Virus record (IMG/VR): IMGVR_UViG_3300006924_000078
Location: 1-34,653 of that record
Direction: 5' to 3' (one strand)
DNA length: 34,653 nucleotides
DNA from: a virus
Under the pieces are notes generated by a model, which saw only the letters and a list, made by a program, of their open reading frames with translations, was not told the origin of the DNA and searched no databases. The position numbers and the translations under genes were made by a program. Below are positions 16,920 through 26,540 of the stretch, piece after piece; positions within the stretch are counted from its first letter, which is position 1; every line of letters begins with the position of its first letter.

Positions 16920-17791
16920 TGGCAAATTACGCAAGAGAACGAGGAAAATATGGTGGGGTTGTGGGAGCAATCCAAATTTTTACTAGTGATTTGCCTCTCC
17001 AAGGCGACCCGTTGGATCCAGTTTGGAGGAAAAAAATTCCTGGTGGATTTTTACGCTGCGATGGTAAAATATATGATGCTGGTGACTACCCAGAATTGGC
17101 AGCAGTTTTGGGTGTTGGTAGTGCTTGTAAGTTTAAAAAACCAGAAATTGAATTAAGTGCAACGCAATTTCAAGTACCTGATGTTGGTGCTAAGTTTCTT
17201 TCTCCTGGTTTAGCATCTGGTACTTATCAGAGCACGGTTCTTGCTCAAACTGTCACAGAAAATAATAGTGGTGATATTAGAGTTGGTGCTGAAGTTCTAG
17301 TATCTGCACAATCAAATACTTTTACTATTGGATATAGTGGAAACTTCACTGTTGTTGGTCAATCTGATGTTGAATTACAGGGAAATGCAAAATTTAAACC
17401 ACCAAATGAAGATAGAGAAACTGGAGCAGCATTTTTAGATTCATCTTCTTTTCAGGCACATGGTCATAACACTAATGCAAAAGTGTTGAACTATACAGGT
17501 AACTTTAAAGTTGGTGCTGAGGGTAAAAGTGGAACTGATTTAACACCTTTCGCAGGTAATAGTATTATAGGATCTGGTAATCCTACTAATGATGCTGCAT
17601 CAAATCACTTACATGGTATTAGTTGGCCATCAACAACTGATTATGATCAAAATTACGTGTTTCAATTCCCTACATTTAATGTCGCAGCAGATAATTTGCA
17701 AACAACTTTAACTGTACAAACAAAAACAATTGATGAACTGCCAGAATCAATTCAACCTTTCATTTTAGTAGAGTATATTATTAAATTTTAA
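16919..17791 (+). CDS. Tail-collar-domain fibre protein, 290 aa
   Basis: A second collar protein, shorter and divergent. The core is GAIQIF, PGGFLRCDGKIY, DYPELAAVLG (residues about 16-65) and QVPDVGAKFLSPG (85-97). The second half is beta-rich with His-x-His pairs HGH (181-183) and HLH (230-232). It ends in EYIIKF, aligning with the IIKAY and LIRAY ends of its neighbours. It is coupled to the previous gene by a 1-base TAATG overlap and followed after 2 bases by the Ig-like adhesin gene. Probably a virion fibre component that pairs with one of the adjacent adhesins (inference). Confidence 0.8.
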   Translation: MANYARERGKYGGVVGAIQIFTSDLPLQGDPLDPVWRKKIPGGFLRCDGKIYDAGDYPELAAVLGVGSACKFKKPEIELSATQFQVPDVGAKFLSPGLASGTYQSTVLAQTVTENNSGDIRVGAEVLVSAQSNTFTIGYSGNFTVVGQSDVELQGNAKFKPPNEDRETGAAFLDSSSFQAHGHNTNAKVLNYTGNFKVGAEGKSGTDLTPFAGNSIIGSGNPTNDAASNHLHGISWPSTTDYDQNYVFQFPTFNVAADNLQTTLTVQTKTIDELPESIQPFILVEYIIKF

Positions 17792-17793
17792 CC

Positions 17794-19839
17794 ATGGCAG
17801 ATTTAATTTACGACTTAAGACCAGGAAGTGCAGGACTTGACTTTACTGGAGTTAATGATTATCTAAATGGTTGTGCCATTTATAATAGTTGTTTTGGTGT
17901 CTCTGGTTCTTGCGGAACTGGTGAACTTGGTGGATTCCAAAATAATATTGGTACAAAACATATAAGTTTTGGTACTTTCAATTCTACTTTGTTTGTGCAA
18001 AATAGGATAGCGCAGTTTGCATTGAATACCACCAACATGGATTATTTGATCATCGATCTGATTACAGGTGATGATTTTAATGGTGGAGAAAGACCAAACA
18101 ATTCCAATGAAGGTCTTAAGTTTAAATGTACCACTGGTGGCGACAATAGTACAACACAATTAGTTGCTGGTGGAAGTGGATACGGTCCATATCCAGGTGT
18201 GGAAGGTGGTGCTGGATGGATTACACGACAATATAATATTCCTGCTTCTAATAGAGGAAATTTTCTCTGGCAACTGTTCTGTACAGCAAACTCACCTGAA
18301 TTCCAAGGTGCTGGTGGTGTTTTTGCAAATAACCAGAATGCTGGTGATAGATATGCTGTTTCTAGAATTAGAATTTATGGCACTGTTCCTACAACTATCA
18401 CATACTTCAGAGCGAATGATGATTCACCTGACACAATGATTGATCCTGGTGCTCCAGTTACTTTATCTTGGAACACTAATTTGGGATCATTTTCTGGTGC
18501 TACTAGTGGATCGATTAATCAAGGTGTTGGTGCTGTTTCACCTATTGGTAGTGGATCTACTACAATTAATCCTGGTCCCACAACAGAGACTACTTATACT
18601 TTAACTGTACAAGGTCCAACAGGATCTTTAACGAAGCAGGTAACTGTTGAGATGGATGTTCCTGACAGTGATCCAGATTTATTTACATTTGATTCTATAA
18701 TAGATGCAGAAACTAGTACAGTATATACTAGTAACTCGATAACAGTTACTGGATTGGAGACTGGTGTAACACTCCAGGCATCAAATGGTGCATCGACTTC
18801 TAAAAATGGTGGAACCTTTAATACTAGTAATAAAACTGTTAATAATAATGACACGGTGAGGGTTAGAATGACCTCATCTGGAACCTTTAATACATTAAAG
18901 ACATCAACTGTTCAAATTGGCAGTGCATCTGCAACATTTAAAATTACTACTAAGTCTGAACCAGCACAGATTCCAAATGGTTTTGATTTTAATGATGTAT
19001 CGAATGCTAATTTAAATACTACTATTACTAGTAACTCGGTAACGATCACTGGTATTACACAACCAGTTCCTGTTAGTGTTCCTACAAATGGATTCTTGAG
19101 TTCTGTTAACGGCGGTAACTTTAATGCTAATGCAAAAACTATTTCTAATGGACAAACAATACGATTAAGATATACTACCACTGGTAATACTGGAGAACTT
19201 GCAAGTAGTTCAATTGTTGTCGGTGGTGGTGCTTCCGTTGATTGGAATATTACTAACCAAGGAACTGCAGATACTGATCCTGATTATTTCTTCTTTGAAG
19301 ATGAAGACAATGTGGGCGCTAATACATTGACCACAAGTCAACCAGTTGTTATTACTGGTATCAATATACCAACAAATGTTACTGCATCTAATGGTGCTCA
19401 GATTAGAGTTGGTACTGGGAGTTGGACTAATGGAAATACAGGAACTACAATTACTAATGGACAGAATCTGAGAGTTAGAATTACATCTAGTGCAGATCCT
19501 GGTGGTGTTGTAGAAACTGATGTTACTGTTGGTGCTCTATCAGATACATTTACAGTGACAACAACTACTGCAAATGATACTACACCAGATCCATTTTACT
19601 TTGCTAACAGAGATAATCAGGCACCTAATACATACATTGAGAGTAATGTAATTGTATTGCAAGGTATCACATCACCATCTAATGTAGTTGTTACTGGTGG
19701 ACAGTTTTCTAAAAATAATGGCAGTGGATGGAGTGGATTTGCAGCAACAGGTCAGGTAAATAATGGTGACCAGTTTAAAGTTAGAGTTTTAACTGGTGGT
19801 TTAGCAACATCTAGTAATTTAAGCGTAACTATTAGTTAA
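17794..19839 (+). CDS. Ig-like-repeat adhesin / tail fibre protein, 681 aa
   Basis: The N-terminal 200 residues or so are a unique beta-rich domain (DLRPGSAGLDFTGVNDYL start, several Cys). Then come five consecutive Ig-like beta-sandwich modules: one starting TTITYFRANDD (near 203), followed by four of about 100 residues beginning DLFTFDS, GFDFNDV, YFFFEDE and PFYFANR (near 295, 395, 500, 600). Each has an S-NS-V-ITGI strand, an S-NGG or analogous turn, a NGDT-x-RLR motif and an IG-x(5)-W/F-x-ITT end. Phage Ig-like domains commonly give weak surface binding on tail or capsid proteins. The C-terminal 480 residues match the C-terminus of the next protein domain by domain. No signal peptide. The start codon of the next gene follows the stop immediately. 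Confidence 0.8.
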   Translation: MADLIYDLRPGSAGLDFTGVNDYLNGCAIYNSCFGVSGSCGTGELGGFQNNIGTKHISFGTFNSTLFVQNRIAQFALNTTNMDYLIIDLITGDDFNGGERPNNSNEGLKFKCTTGGDNSTTQLVAGGSGYGPYPGVEGGAGWITRQYNIPASNRGNFLWQLFCTANSPEFQGAGGVFANNQNAGDRYAVSRIRIYGTVPTTITYFRANDDSPDTMIDPGAPVTLSWNTNLGSFSGATSGSINQGVGAVSPIGSGSTTINPGPTTETTYTLTVQGPTGSLTKQVTVEMDVPDSDPDLFTFDSIIDAETSTVYTSNSITVTGLETGVTLQASNGASTSKNGGTFNTSNKTVNNNDTVRVRMTSSGTFNTLKTSTVQIGSASATFKITTKSEPAQIPNGFDFNDVSNANLNTTITSNSVTITGITQPVPVSVPTNGFLSSVNGGNFNANAKTISNGQTIRLRYTTTGNTGELASSSIVVGGGASVDWNITNQGTADTDPDYFFFEDEDNVGANTLTTSQPVVITGINIPTNVTASNGAQIRVGTGSWTNGNTGTTITNGQNLRVRITSSADPGGVVETDVTVGALSDTFTVTTTTANDTTPDPFYFANRDNQAPNTYIESNVIVLQGITSPSNVVVTGGQFSKNNGSGWSGFAATGQVNNGDQFKVRVLTGGLATSSNLSVTIS

Positions 19840-22800
19840 ATGGCATTTACAACAGTCACCTATGATACAGCAGGAACATATAATATTGTTCTGCCAACTA
19901 ATGTGAAATCTCTTACATATGAGATGCGGGGCGCTTCTGGAGGAAAAACTGGTCCTGGTGGTAACACTAATCCAGGTTTTACTGCTGGTGCTCTAATTAA
20001 TGGAGGACCAGGAGAAAAAATTACTGGCGAATTAGATGCTGTTGCTTGTTCTGGCAAAACATTAGTAGTGCAAATTGGCACTAAAGGATTTGCTGGAACT
20101 ACTAACAGTGGTAATGATGGTAACGCTTCTGGAGGCACAGGACCATTTAGCGGTGGTGCAGGTGGATCACAACCTGGCAATGAAACATTTTGTAATTCTG
20201 GTGGTGGCGGCGGTGGTGGTGCTGCAACCGCTGTTAGTGTAGATAATGGATTTATTCTTATCGCTGGTGGTGGTGGCGGAGCAGGTGGTGCTACTTATGA
20301 TTCATGGGACTCTCAGTATAGAACTCCAAACGGATCTGCTATTGCTGCTGGTATAGTACAAACAACACTAAATGCAGGTGCTGGACAATCAGGTGGTAAT
20401 GGAAATACTGCTGCTAACGCTGGCGGTGGTGGAGGTGGTGGTGGAAATAATTTAAATTTTTTCGCATATGGTGCTGGTGGTGCTGTCCAAATATCAGGTA
20501 ACCATATTGGTGGTAACCATGGATTTAAGGGTGGTAGTTATAAGGATATTAATTTTGTAACGGAAGCATCTACAAGTATTAATGCATTTAATGATAATGA
20601 TGGATTCTTTGAGTTGGTATATGAGACTGGAGATCCACCTAATATACAATTTAATGTTTCTCCTGCTGCTGTTATTGTTAATGGAACAGGTGCTACTTTA
20701 AGTTGGGAATGTACAGGGGATGCGTCTTCTGCACCTACAAATGTTACCTTGAATGGCAATAATGTTGCTTTTGTTGATACTCTGCCTGTCAATCCGACTA
20801 GCACTACAACATATACTATTGTTGCTACTGGTCCTGGTGGAATTACCAGTGATAGTATTGTATTAACTGTTATTCCAGCAGGTGATTCGCTAAACAATGA
20901 GTTTGTTACTACCTATGGTACTGGTTCACATACTCTACAAGTTCCTGCAGGTACAACAAATGCATTCGTAACTATTGCTTCTGGTAGAGGTGGATCAGGC
21001 GGTTCTGATTCTGGTGGATCTGGTTGTCCTGGTGGTGCAGGTAGAGTAGGACAATTTAGGTTAAAGGATAACGGTGCAGGGAACCCATATGGTACTGCAG
21101 GATCACTTAATCAAACTATCTATCAGAATACTACAGTTGCTGTCCCTGCTGATATTAATGAAGTTAATTATGTAATTCAAGGTGGTAAAGGGGGAAGCAC
21201 TGCCGCATTTACTACTGGAAAGTTAGGACAGAAAATTAGTGGAGTATTAACAAATGTCGCTGGACAAACATTAAGTATTGTAGTTGGTGGTAATGGTGGT
21301 GCAGGCAACTCTGCAGTTGACTTAGGATCGCCAGGTCAGGGATATGATGATGGTGGTGAAGGTGGTGATAATTCTACAGTTAGTTCCACATATGTCACTG
21401 TTCCTCTTTACAGATATCTTAATTCTACTACTGGAGATCACTTTACTGGTATAGATCTTGTACCTCCAACTGGTTACACTAATGAAGGACAACTTGCTAA
21501 TGTATTCACTGATCCACAACCACCAGGAACTGTTGTACTAACCGATCAAGAACCAGGAAAACCAGCTAGTACATATACCGCATATGTTTTTCCTCCAACT
21601 GGAACAACACCATTTTTTATTGATGTAACTGAAATTCCAACAACTCTCTTTTATACCAAAACAAATGGAACTGATGTTTTATATACATCTAATGTAACTG
21701 AAGGAAACAGTGCTAGTCCAGCATATGTATTGGATACAGCAAATAATGCATTTGGATATGCATTTTATGCGCCAACTTCTCAAGTTACTTTAACAGTTGA
21801 TGGTGCAACCAGTGTAAGAGGTGGTGGAGGTGGTGGATCCAGTGCTATTCACCTTGGTAATACCTCTCTAGTTGTTGCTGGTGGTGGAGGTGGTGCTGGT
21901 GGTCCTGATGCTTGTGGAACACTAGATCAAACAAGTGGACAAGGTAACGGTATTTTATATACTACTGGTGCTAGAGCAACTGGACTAGATGGTGGCAACG
22001 CAACGCCAGACGGCGGTGGTGGCGGTGGCGGTGGATCAGGTGGTGGTTGGACACCTAGTAATCTTGCTGGTACTGGTGGTGCTCCATGTGTTGGTGGTAC
22101 TGGTGGTCAAACAGGAAATGGATACTATAATCTCTCATATTCTCAGAATGCTGGTGTTTTAACTCAAGGAGATAATTTCAACTCTGGTGATGGATATATA
22201 ACTCTTTCTGGTGCTGGAAATAACAACTGGAATTTGATTATTCGAGTAGGAGATCAAGGAAATAATGGTGCATCTGGTTCTCCTGGTGGAAAACCTGGAG
22301 GTTCAGGTGGCGGTGGTGCTGCAGGATTTATGGATGGTGGATCAGGTGGTAGTGATAGTTTAGGTAGTGGATGGTCAGGTTCAGGTGGTGGCGGTGGTGC
22401 AGGATCTGGAATTTATGATACAGATAATACTCGTTGGTTTGCTTCTTCTGGTGCAGGCGGTGGCGGAGGTGGCGGTTCTCTAAATGCAGGTTGTTCTGGA
22501 TCAGCACCTTCTGGTGGTTCGTGGTCTGCTACTACTAATGTTAGTGCTGCTGATGGCGGCACAGGTTCCTCTCAAGGTGGAGATGGTGCTGGCGGCGGTG
22601 GCGGTGGCGGTGGTCACTCTGGAGGTGGCGGAGGTGGTGCTGGTAGCGACAACAGTTCTGGTGGCGGTAACGGTGGATCTGGAACATCGCGTTATGACCA
22701 GAATGCATTAGAATTATTACAAGGTGGTAGTACAAATAGTGCTAGTGGATATGCAATTGTTTCATTTTCTGTACCACCACAAATTGCATATTTTAGAGCA

Positions 22801-24204
22801 GATGATAACAATACTTCCACTGATGTTTATGAAGGAGATGTTGTAACTTTATCTTGGAGTACATTATTCAATGGTGTTGAATCAGCGTCTTTTGCTGAAA
22901 TTGACAATGGTATTGGCACTGTTAGTGTTGGTGTACAATCAACAACAGTTATTGCTCCTTCTGTACCAACGACTTACATATTAACAGTAAGTAATGCTGG
23001 CGTATTCTCACAGAGAGCTGTTACACTTAATGTATTGGCACCAGATAATATTCCTGATCTTTTTGCTTTTGATAGTATTTTTGATGCTGACTTAAGCACT
23101 CAGTATATTAGTAATGAAGTGACAATCACTGGCATTCAAGTTGATGTTACTGGTTCTGCATCTAATGGAACATTTTTATCAGTAAATGGTGCTGCATATA
23201 CTCAAAGTGCTGTTACTATTAGCAATGGTGATACAGTAAGACTTAGACTTGTCTCGCCTGATACATATACCTCAACATTGACTAGCACAATTACTATTGG
23301 ATTAACTAGTGCTCAGTGGAATATTACTACTGCACAAGAACCAGGACAATTCCCTAATGCATTTGAATTTGAAAATGTTTTGGGTGCTCCAACAGAGTCT
23401 TATGTACAAAGCAATGAAATTACAATTACTGGTATTACTGTTCCAGTAATTGTGTCTGCTCCTACAAATGGATTTGAAAGTTCTGTTAACGGTAGTTCAT
23501 TTAGTACAGCACAGAAAGTTATTAATAATGGAGAAGTTTTAATCCTTAGATATCTTACGAGTGGTAACTTGGGTGAGTCGGCATCTACTTTTGTTACTGT
23601 TGGTGATAGTCCAAACAAAAACTGGTCAATTACTAATGTTACAACTGCTGATCAAGATCCAGATTACTTTGATTTTGTTAATGTTGTTGGTGCTGCAGCA
23701 AATACATTCATCGAAAGTTTACCACAGGTGATTGCTGGTATTAATGTTCCTACACCAATTACATTAACTGGTGGAGCACAGTTTAGAGTAGGTACTGGAG
23801 CATGGCAAACTACTGGAAATATAAATTTAAACGATGCTGTTCAATTGAGAGTTACTTCTAGTGCTGATTATGGTGGTGAAGTAGAAGTAGATGTTACTAT
23901 TGGATCTCTTACTGATATTTGGAAAGTTATCACTACTACAGATGGCGATCAAATTCCAGATGCTTTCTTCTTTATCAACCAAACTAATCAAGTACCAAAT
24001 TCATTTGTTTACAGTAATACTGTTCTTGTGCAAGGTCTTACTGCTGCAGCAAATATTACAGTAACTGGAGGCAACATTAAAGTTGGTAATGGCGCATGGG
24101 CAAACTCAGGACAAATAAATAATGGTGAGACATTGCGTTTAAGAATACTTACACCCAATGGTCTCAGTCAAACAGGAAACATGTCAATCACAGTTGGTCC
24201 ATAA
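19840..24204 (+). CDS. Glycine-rich adhesin with Ig-like C-terminus, 1454 aa
   Basis: A mosaic tail adhesin. Residues 1-255: beta-rich with poly-Gly clusters (near 121, 143, 193). Residues 265-345: an Ig-like domain with LSWEC and TTTYTIVATGPGG. Residues about 360-520: further Gly-rich modules. Residues about 520-648: a segment YRYLNSTTGDHF...GYTNEG resembling DUF5648-type repeats of extracellular proteins. Residues about 660-955: extremely Gly/Ser-rich with many 5- to 8-Gly runs. Residues about 979-1454: five Ig-like modules homologous in order to those of the preceding protein. Poly-Gly segments of this type pack as polyglycine-II helices in the gp38 adhesins of T-even-like phages, so a receptor-binding role is likely (inference). 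It is TAATG-coupled to the third collar gene. Confidence 0.8.
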   Translation: MAFTTVTYDTAGTYNIVLPTNVKSLTYEMRGASGGKTGPGGNTNPGFTAGALINGGPGEKITGELDAVACSGKTLVVQIGTKGFAGTTNSGNDGNASGGTGPFSGGAGGSQPGNETFCNSGGGGGGGAATAVSVDNGFILIAGGGGGAGGATYDSWDSQYRTPNGSAIAAGIVQTTLNAGAGQSGGNGNTAANAGGGGGGGGNNLNFFAYGAGGAVQISGNHIGGNHGFKGGSYKDINFVTEASTSINAFNDNDGFFELVYETGDPPNIQFNVSPAAVIVNGTGATLSWECTGDASSAPTNVTLNGNNVAFVDTLPVNPTSTTTYTIVATGPGGITSDSIVLTVIPAGDSLNNEFVTTYGTGSHTLQVPAGTTNAFVTIASGRGGSGGSDSGGSGCPGGAGRVGQFRLKDNGAGNPYGTAGSLNQTIYQNTTVAVPADINEVNYVIQGGKGGSTAAFTTGKLGQKISGVLTNVAGQTLSIVVGGNGGAGNSAVDLGSPGQGYDDGGEGGDNSTVSSTYVTVPLYRYLNSTTGDHFTGIDLVPPTGYTNEGQLANVFTDPQPPGTVVLTDQEPGKPASTYTAYVFPPTGTTPFFIDVTEIPTTLFYTKTNGTDVLYTSNVTEGNSASPAYVLDTANNAFGYAFYAPTSQVTLTVDGATSVRGGGGGGSSAIHLGNTSLVVAGGGGGAGGPDACGTLDQTSGQGNGILYTTGARATGLDGGNATPDGGGGGGGGSGGGWTPSNLAGTGGAPCVGGTGGQTGNGYYNLSYSQNAGVLTQGDNFNSGDGYITLSGAGNNNWNLIIRVGDQGNNGASGSPGGKPGGSGGGGAAGFMDGGSGGSDSLGSGWSGSGGGGGAGSGIYDTDNTRWFASSGAGGGGGGGSLNAGCSGSAPSGGSWSATTNVSAADGGTGSSQGGDGAGGGGGGGGHSGGGGGGAGSDNSSGGGNGGSGTSRYDQNALELLQGGSTNSASGYAIVSFSVPPQIAYFRADDNNTSTDVYEGDVVTLSWSTLFNGVESASFAEIDNGIGTVSVGVQSTTVIAPSVPTTYILTVSNAGVFSQRAVTLNVLAPDNIPDLFAFDSIFDADLSTQYISNEVTITGIQVDVTGSASNGTFLSVNGAAYTQSAVTISNGDTVRLRLVSPDTYTSTLTSTITIGLTSAQWNITTAQEPGQFPNAFEFENVLGAPTESYVQSNEITITGITVPVIVSAPTNGFESSVNGSSFSTAQKVINNGEVLILRYLTSGNLGESASTFVTVGDSPNKNWSITNVTTADQDPDYFDFVNVVGAAANTFIESLPQVIAGINVPTPITLTGGAQFRVGTGAWQTTGNINLNDAVQLRVTSSADYGGEVEVDVTIGSLTDIWKVITTTDGDQIPDAFFFINQTNQVPNSFVYSNTVLVQGLTAAANITVTGGNIKVGNGAWANSGQINNGETLRLRILTPNGLSQTGNMSITVGP

Positions 24205-25871
24205 TGGCATATACTACTACTTGGTCTGTATCGACCTACGCTAGTGCTGATAATGTACAGTTCGGGCATTGGTACAGTCAGCGAAATCCTAAACTAGATG
24301 GTCTGACAATTGGAACTGTCATGTCTATCTTTAGAAATAAGACAGGTAATTGGGGTACTCTCGATGGAGATTTAAACTCTAGATTTCCTGGATGGATTGA
24401 ATGTGACGGTAGAACAGTAAGCGCACAAGATTATCCAGATTTATTTGATGCTATTGGCACAACATATGGTGGCACCGCAACAAAAACTCTGAGTGGTAAT
24501 ACTTACACATATTCTGGTAACTTTAAACTACCAAACTATCATAATAGAAAATTATTTGGTATTGGAAATGTAGATGGTAATTCACCATCCTCTCCTACTA
24601 TTGTTACTTACAAAGGTCCTGATATAACTCAAGGTGCTAGTGGTGACTCTACTACTGTTGGATCACAAGGTGGCAACTGGTTTATTAAAAAAATTGATGG
24701 GGTTGGTACTCCTCCTGATGAACAAGTATTTCCAGGTATTACACAACCAGATGGTCAAGTTGTTGGATTTCAGTTGTGGCAGAACGAAGATATTGCAACT
24801 GACGCATATGTAACCAAAGCAATTGGTGAATGGGTACAGAGAACTGAAGGTGGTAGTCCAGACTATTGGAACACTGTAAATGATTTTCAAGAAGCAGATA
24901 TTACAATTACTGGTGGTAGTGGTACTGGATTGAAAGTTAGAGTGAGGGCAGAAGCACAATTAGATGATGCAGGAACTTCACCAGATGACACTAGATTTAA
25001 AATTATGACAGTATTAAATGCTGGTGCGAACTATCAGGTGGGTGACACGATGAATATTGTATTCCCATCACCTGCTCCTGGTGGTGGTACTATTAGCTTG
25101 TCTCCTGGTCTCAGAGTATTGACTGTAACAGATGCATTTACAACCAATACTGATGGTAAATTTTTTAAATTAGGATCTCTTACAACTACTGGTATTCAAG
25201 GTATATCTGGTGAAATTGATTATGAAATTACTGGAGACTTGCAAGCAGATATTGGACCATTGAATCCAACTCCTACTATTCCAGCACAGCATACTCATGA
25301 TATTATTACAGCAACAGTAGACCAAATTGGTGTCGGATATGTTGCGTGGGGAACTCCAGGATTCTACGGGATTAATGAAACGGACATCAAGAGTACTACT
25401 TACAGTAGTATTGGTTACAATAGTGTAGTATCTCCTGGTGGTGAAGTTAACTTTTCATTCAATAACTATTGGGCAGGAGATGTTCAAAATAGCATTCCTG
25501 GTCTTGCAAGTGGTGGTAATGCATCTGCTGCTATTGGTGTAAATGAAGTTCAGGGTAACATGATTGTATATAACCCAGGAACATTAAGAACACATACACA
25601 TTATCTACAGCAATCAGAATTTGGTGATCCTGAAAATGTCTATGGACTAGGTAATGTTAACGGTGGTGGTACTGCAGCAGGTGGTATGGCAACCAATAAT
25701 ACTACAACTATTAATTTTTCTCAAACAGATCTAGCATTAACTTCCAACCAGGCAGATTTTGAGTTAAACTTATCTAAGACAGTAGTTCCAACACCGTCTC
25801 TTGTACCAGAAAGTACTATTCCACTATTGACTAAATACCATCGAGTCAAGTATATTATTAAAGCATATTGA
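24204..25871 (+). CDS. Tail-collar-domain fibre protein, 555 aa
   Basis: The third collar protein. GTVMSIF, FPGWIECDGRTV, DYPDLFDAIGTTYGG and FKLPNYHNRKLFG (residues about 37-119) form the collar core. A large insertion follows, including a glycine-containing beta segment (near 230-310). His-x-His pairs appear at HTH 363-365 and HTH 464-466. The C-terminus KYIIKAY matches the ends of the two smaller collar proteins. It overlaps the adhesin stop by one base. Together with the two collar genes at 15693-17791 it brackets the adhesin pair, suggesting collar and adhesin are assembly partners. Confidence 0.82.
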   Translation: MAYTTTWSVSTYASADNVQFGHWYSQRNPKLDGLTIGTVMSIFRNKTGNWGTLDGDLNSRFPGWIECDGRTVSAQDYPDLFDAIGTTYGGTATKTLSGNTYTYSGNFKLPNYHNRKLFGIGNVDGNSPSSPTIVTYKGPDITQGASGDSTTVGSQGGNWFIKKIDGVGTPPDEQVFPGITQPDGQVVGFQLWQNEDIATDAYVTKAIGEWVQRTEGGSPDYWNTVNDFQEADITITGGSGTGLKVRVRAEAQLDDAGTSPDDTRFKIMTVLNAGANYQVGDTMNIVFPSPAPGGGTISLSPGLRVLTVTDAFTTNTDGKFFKLGSLTTTGIQGISGEIDYEITGDLQADIGPLNPTPTIPAQHTHDIITATVDQIGVGYVAWGTPGFYGINETDIKSTTYSSIGYNSVVSPGGEVNFSFNNYWAGDVQNSIPGLASGGNASAAIGVNEVQGNMIVYNPGTLRTHTHYLQQSEFGDPENVYGLGNVNGGGTAAGGMATNNTTTINFSQTDLALTSNQADFELNLSKTVVPTPSLVPESTIPLLTKYHRVKYIIKAY

Positions 25872-25879
25872 GGTAGATT

Positions 25880-26539
25880 ATGGGAGCACAACCGATTCGT
25901 CCTATGGAATTAATGGACGATCCTAATATTACTAAGTCTGATTTTACGGACTTCATTGGTGTATGGGAAAATTTTGTACCAAAAAGTAGATGTGAAGCAT
26001 TTATTAAACATTTTGAGAATGTCACTTCTAATGCTTCCGTAGTAGGAGGAGATGATATCACTCTGGGTGGAGTCATGGACGGCACCAATCAGTTTCCACA
26101 AGGATCTTTAGGCAGAAAAGATGAGTCTATTCTCATCAATTACTCTGATCCTAATATGAATTATGAAATTAATCAGTATCTTACAGCATGTGTTCAACAT
26201 TATATTGAGAAGTATGATCAACTAAAGCATGGTAAGTATGTGTCGGAAGATTCTAAGATGCAGAAGACAAAACCTGGCGGTGGATATCATGTCTGGCATT
26301 ATGAGAGTGCGGGGTTTGGACATCATGCAAGAGAACTGGTTTGGGCAATCTATTTAAATGATATGCCCGAAGGTGAGGCAGAGACTGAGTTTCTCTATCA
26401 AAGAAGAAGAATTAGACCTACAGCAGGCACAGTAGCTGTTTGGCCAGCAGGTATGACTCATGTACATAAAGGCAATACGGTATTTACTCAAGATAAATAT
26501 ATATTGACAGGATGGTATATTAAGGTTCCTAATAAGTAA
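25880..26539 (+). CDS. 2OG-Fe(II) oxygenase-like protein with HxE variant
   Basis: 219 residues with a 2OG-Fe(II) dioxygenase pattern: GGGYHVWHYES places iron ligands at His140 and Glu142 (HxE in place of the usual HxD), distal His194 or His196 in MTHVHKG, and Lys206 (QDKYILTGW) where 2-oxoglutarate is usually bound by Arg or Lys. Two strands, LVWAIYLNDM and GTVAVWPAG, match the double-stranded beta-helix core. The HxE variant and the Lys are seen in related prolyl-hydroxylase-like enzymes, so activity is plausible. It lies 8 bases after the collar gene with ribosome binding sequence GAGG, and starts the post-adhesin oxygenase cluster. Confidence 0.8.
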   Translation: MGAQPIRPMELMDDPNITKSDFTDFIGVWENFVPKSRCEAFIKHFENVTSNASVVGGDDITLGGVMDGTNQFPQGSLGRKDESILINYSDPNMNYEINQYLTACVQHYIEKYDQLKHGKYVSEDSKMQKTKPGGGYHVWHYESAGFGHHARELVWAIYLNDMPEGEAETEFLYQRRRIRPTAGTVAVWPAGMTHVHKGNTVFTQDKYILTGWYIKVPNK

Positions 26540-26540
26540 A

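Noticed and set aside
22260-22690. GGTGGTGGC-type runs as DNA microsatellite or CRISPR-like repeats
   Set aside because: They are in-frame glycine codons with varied third bases inside a coding region and no regular spacers.
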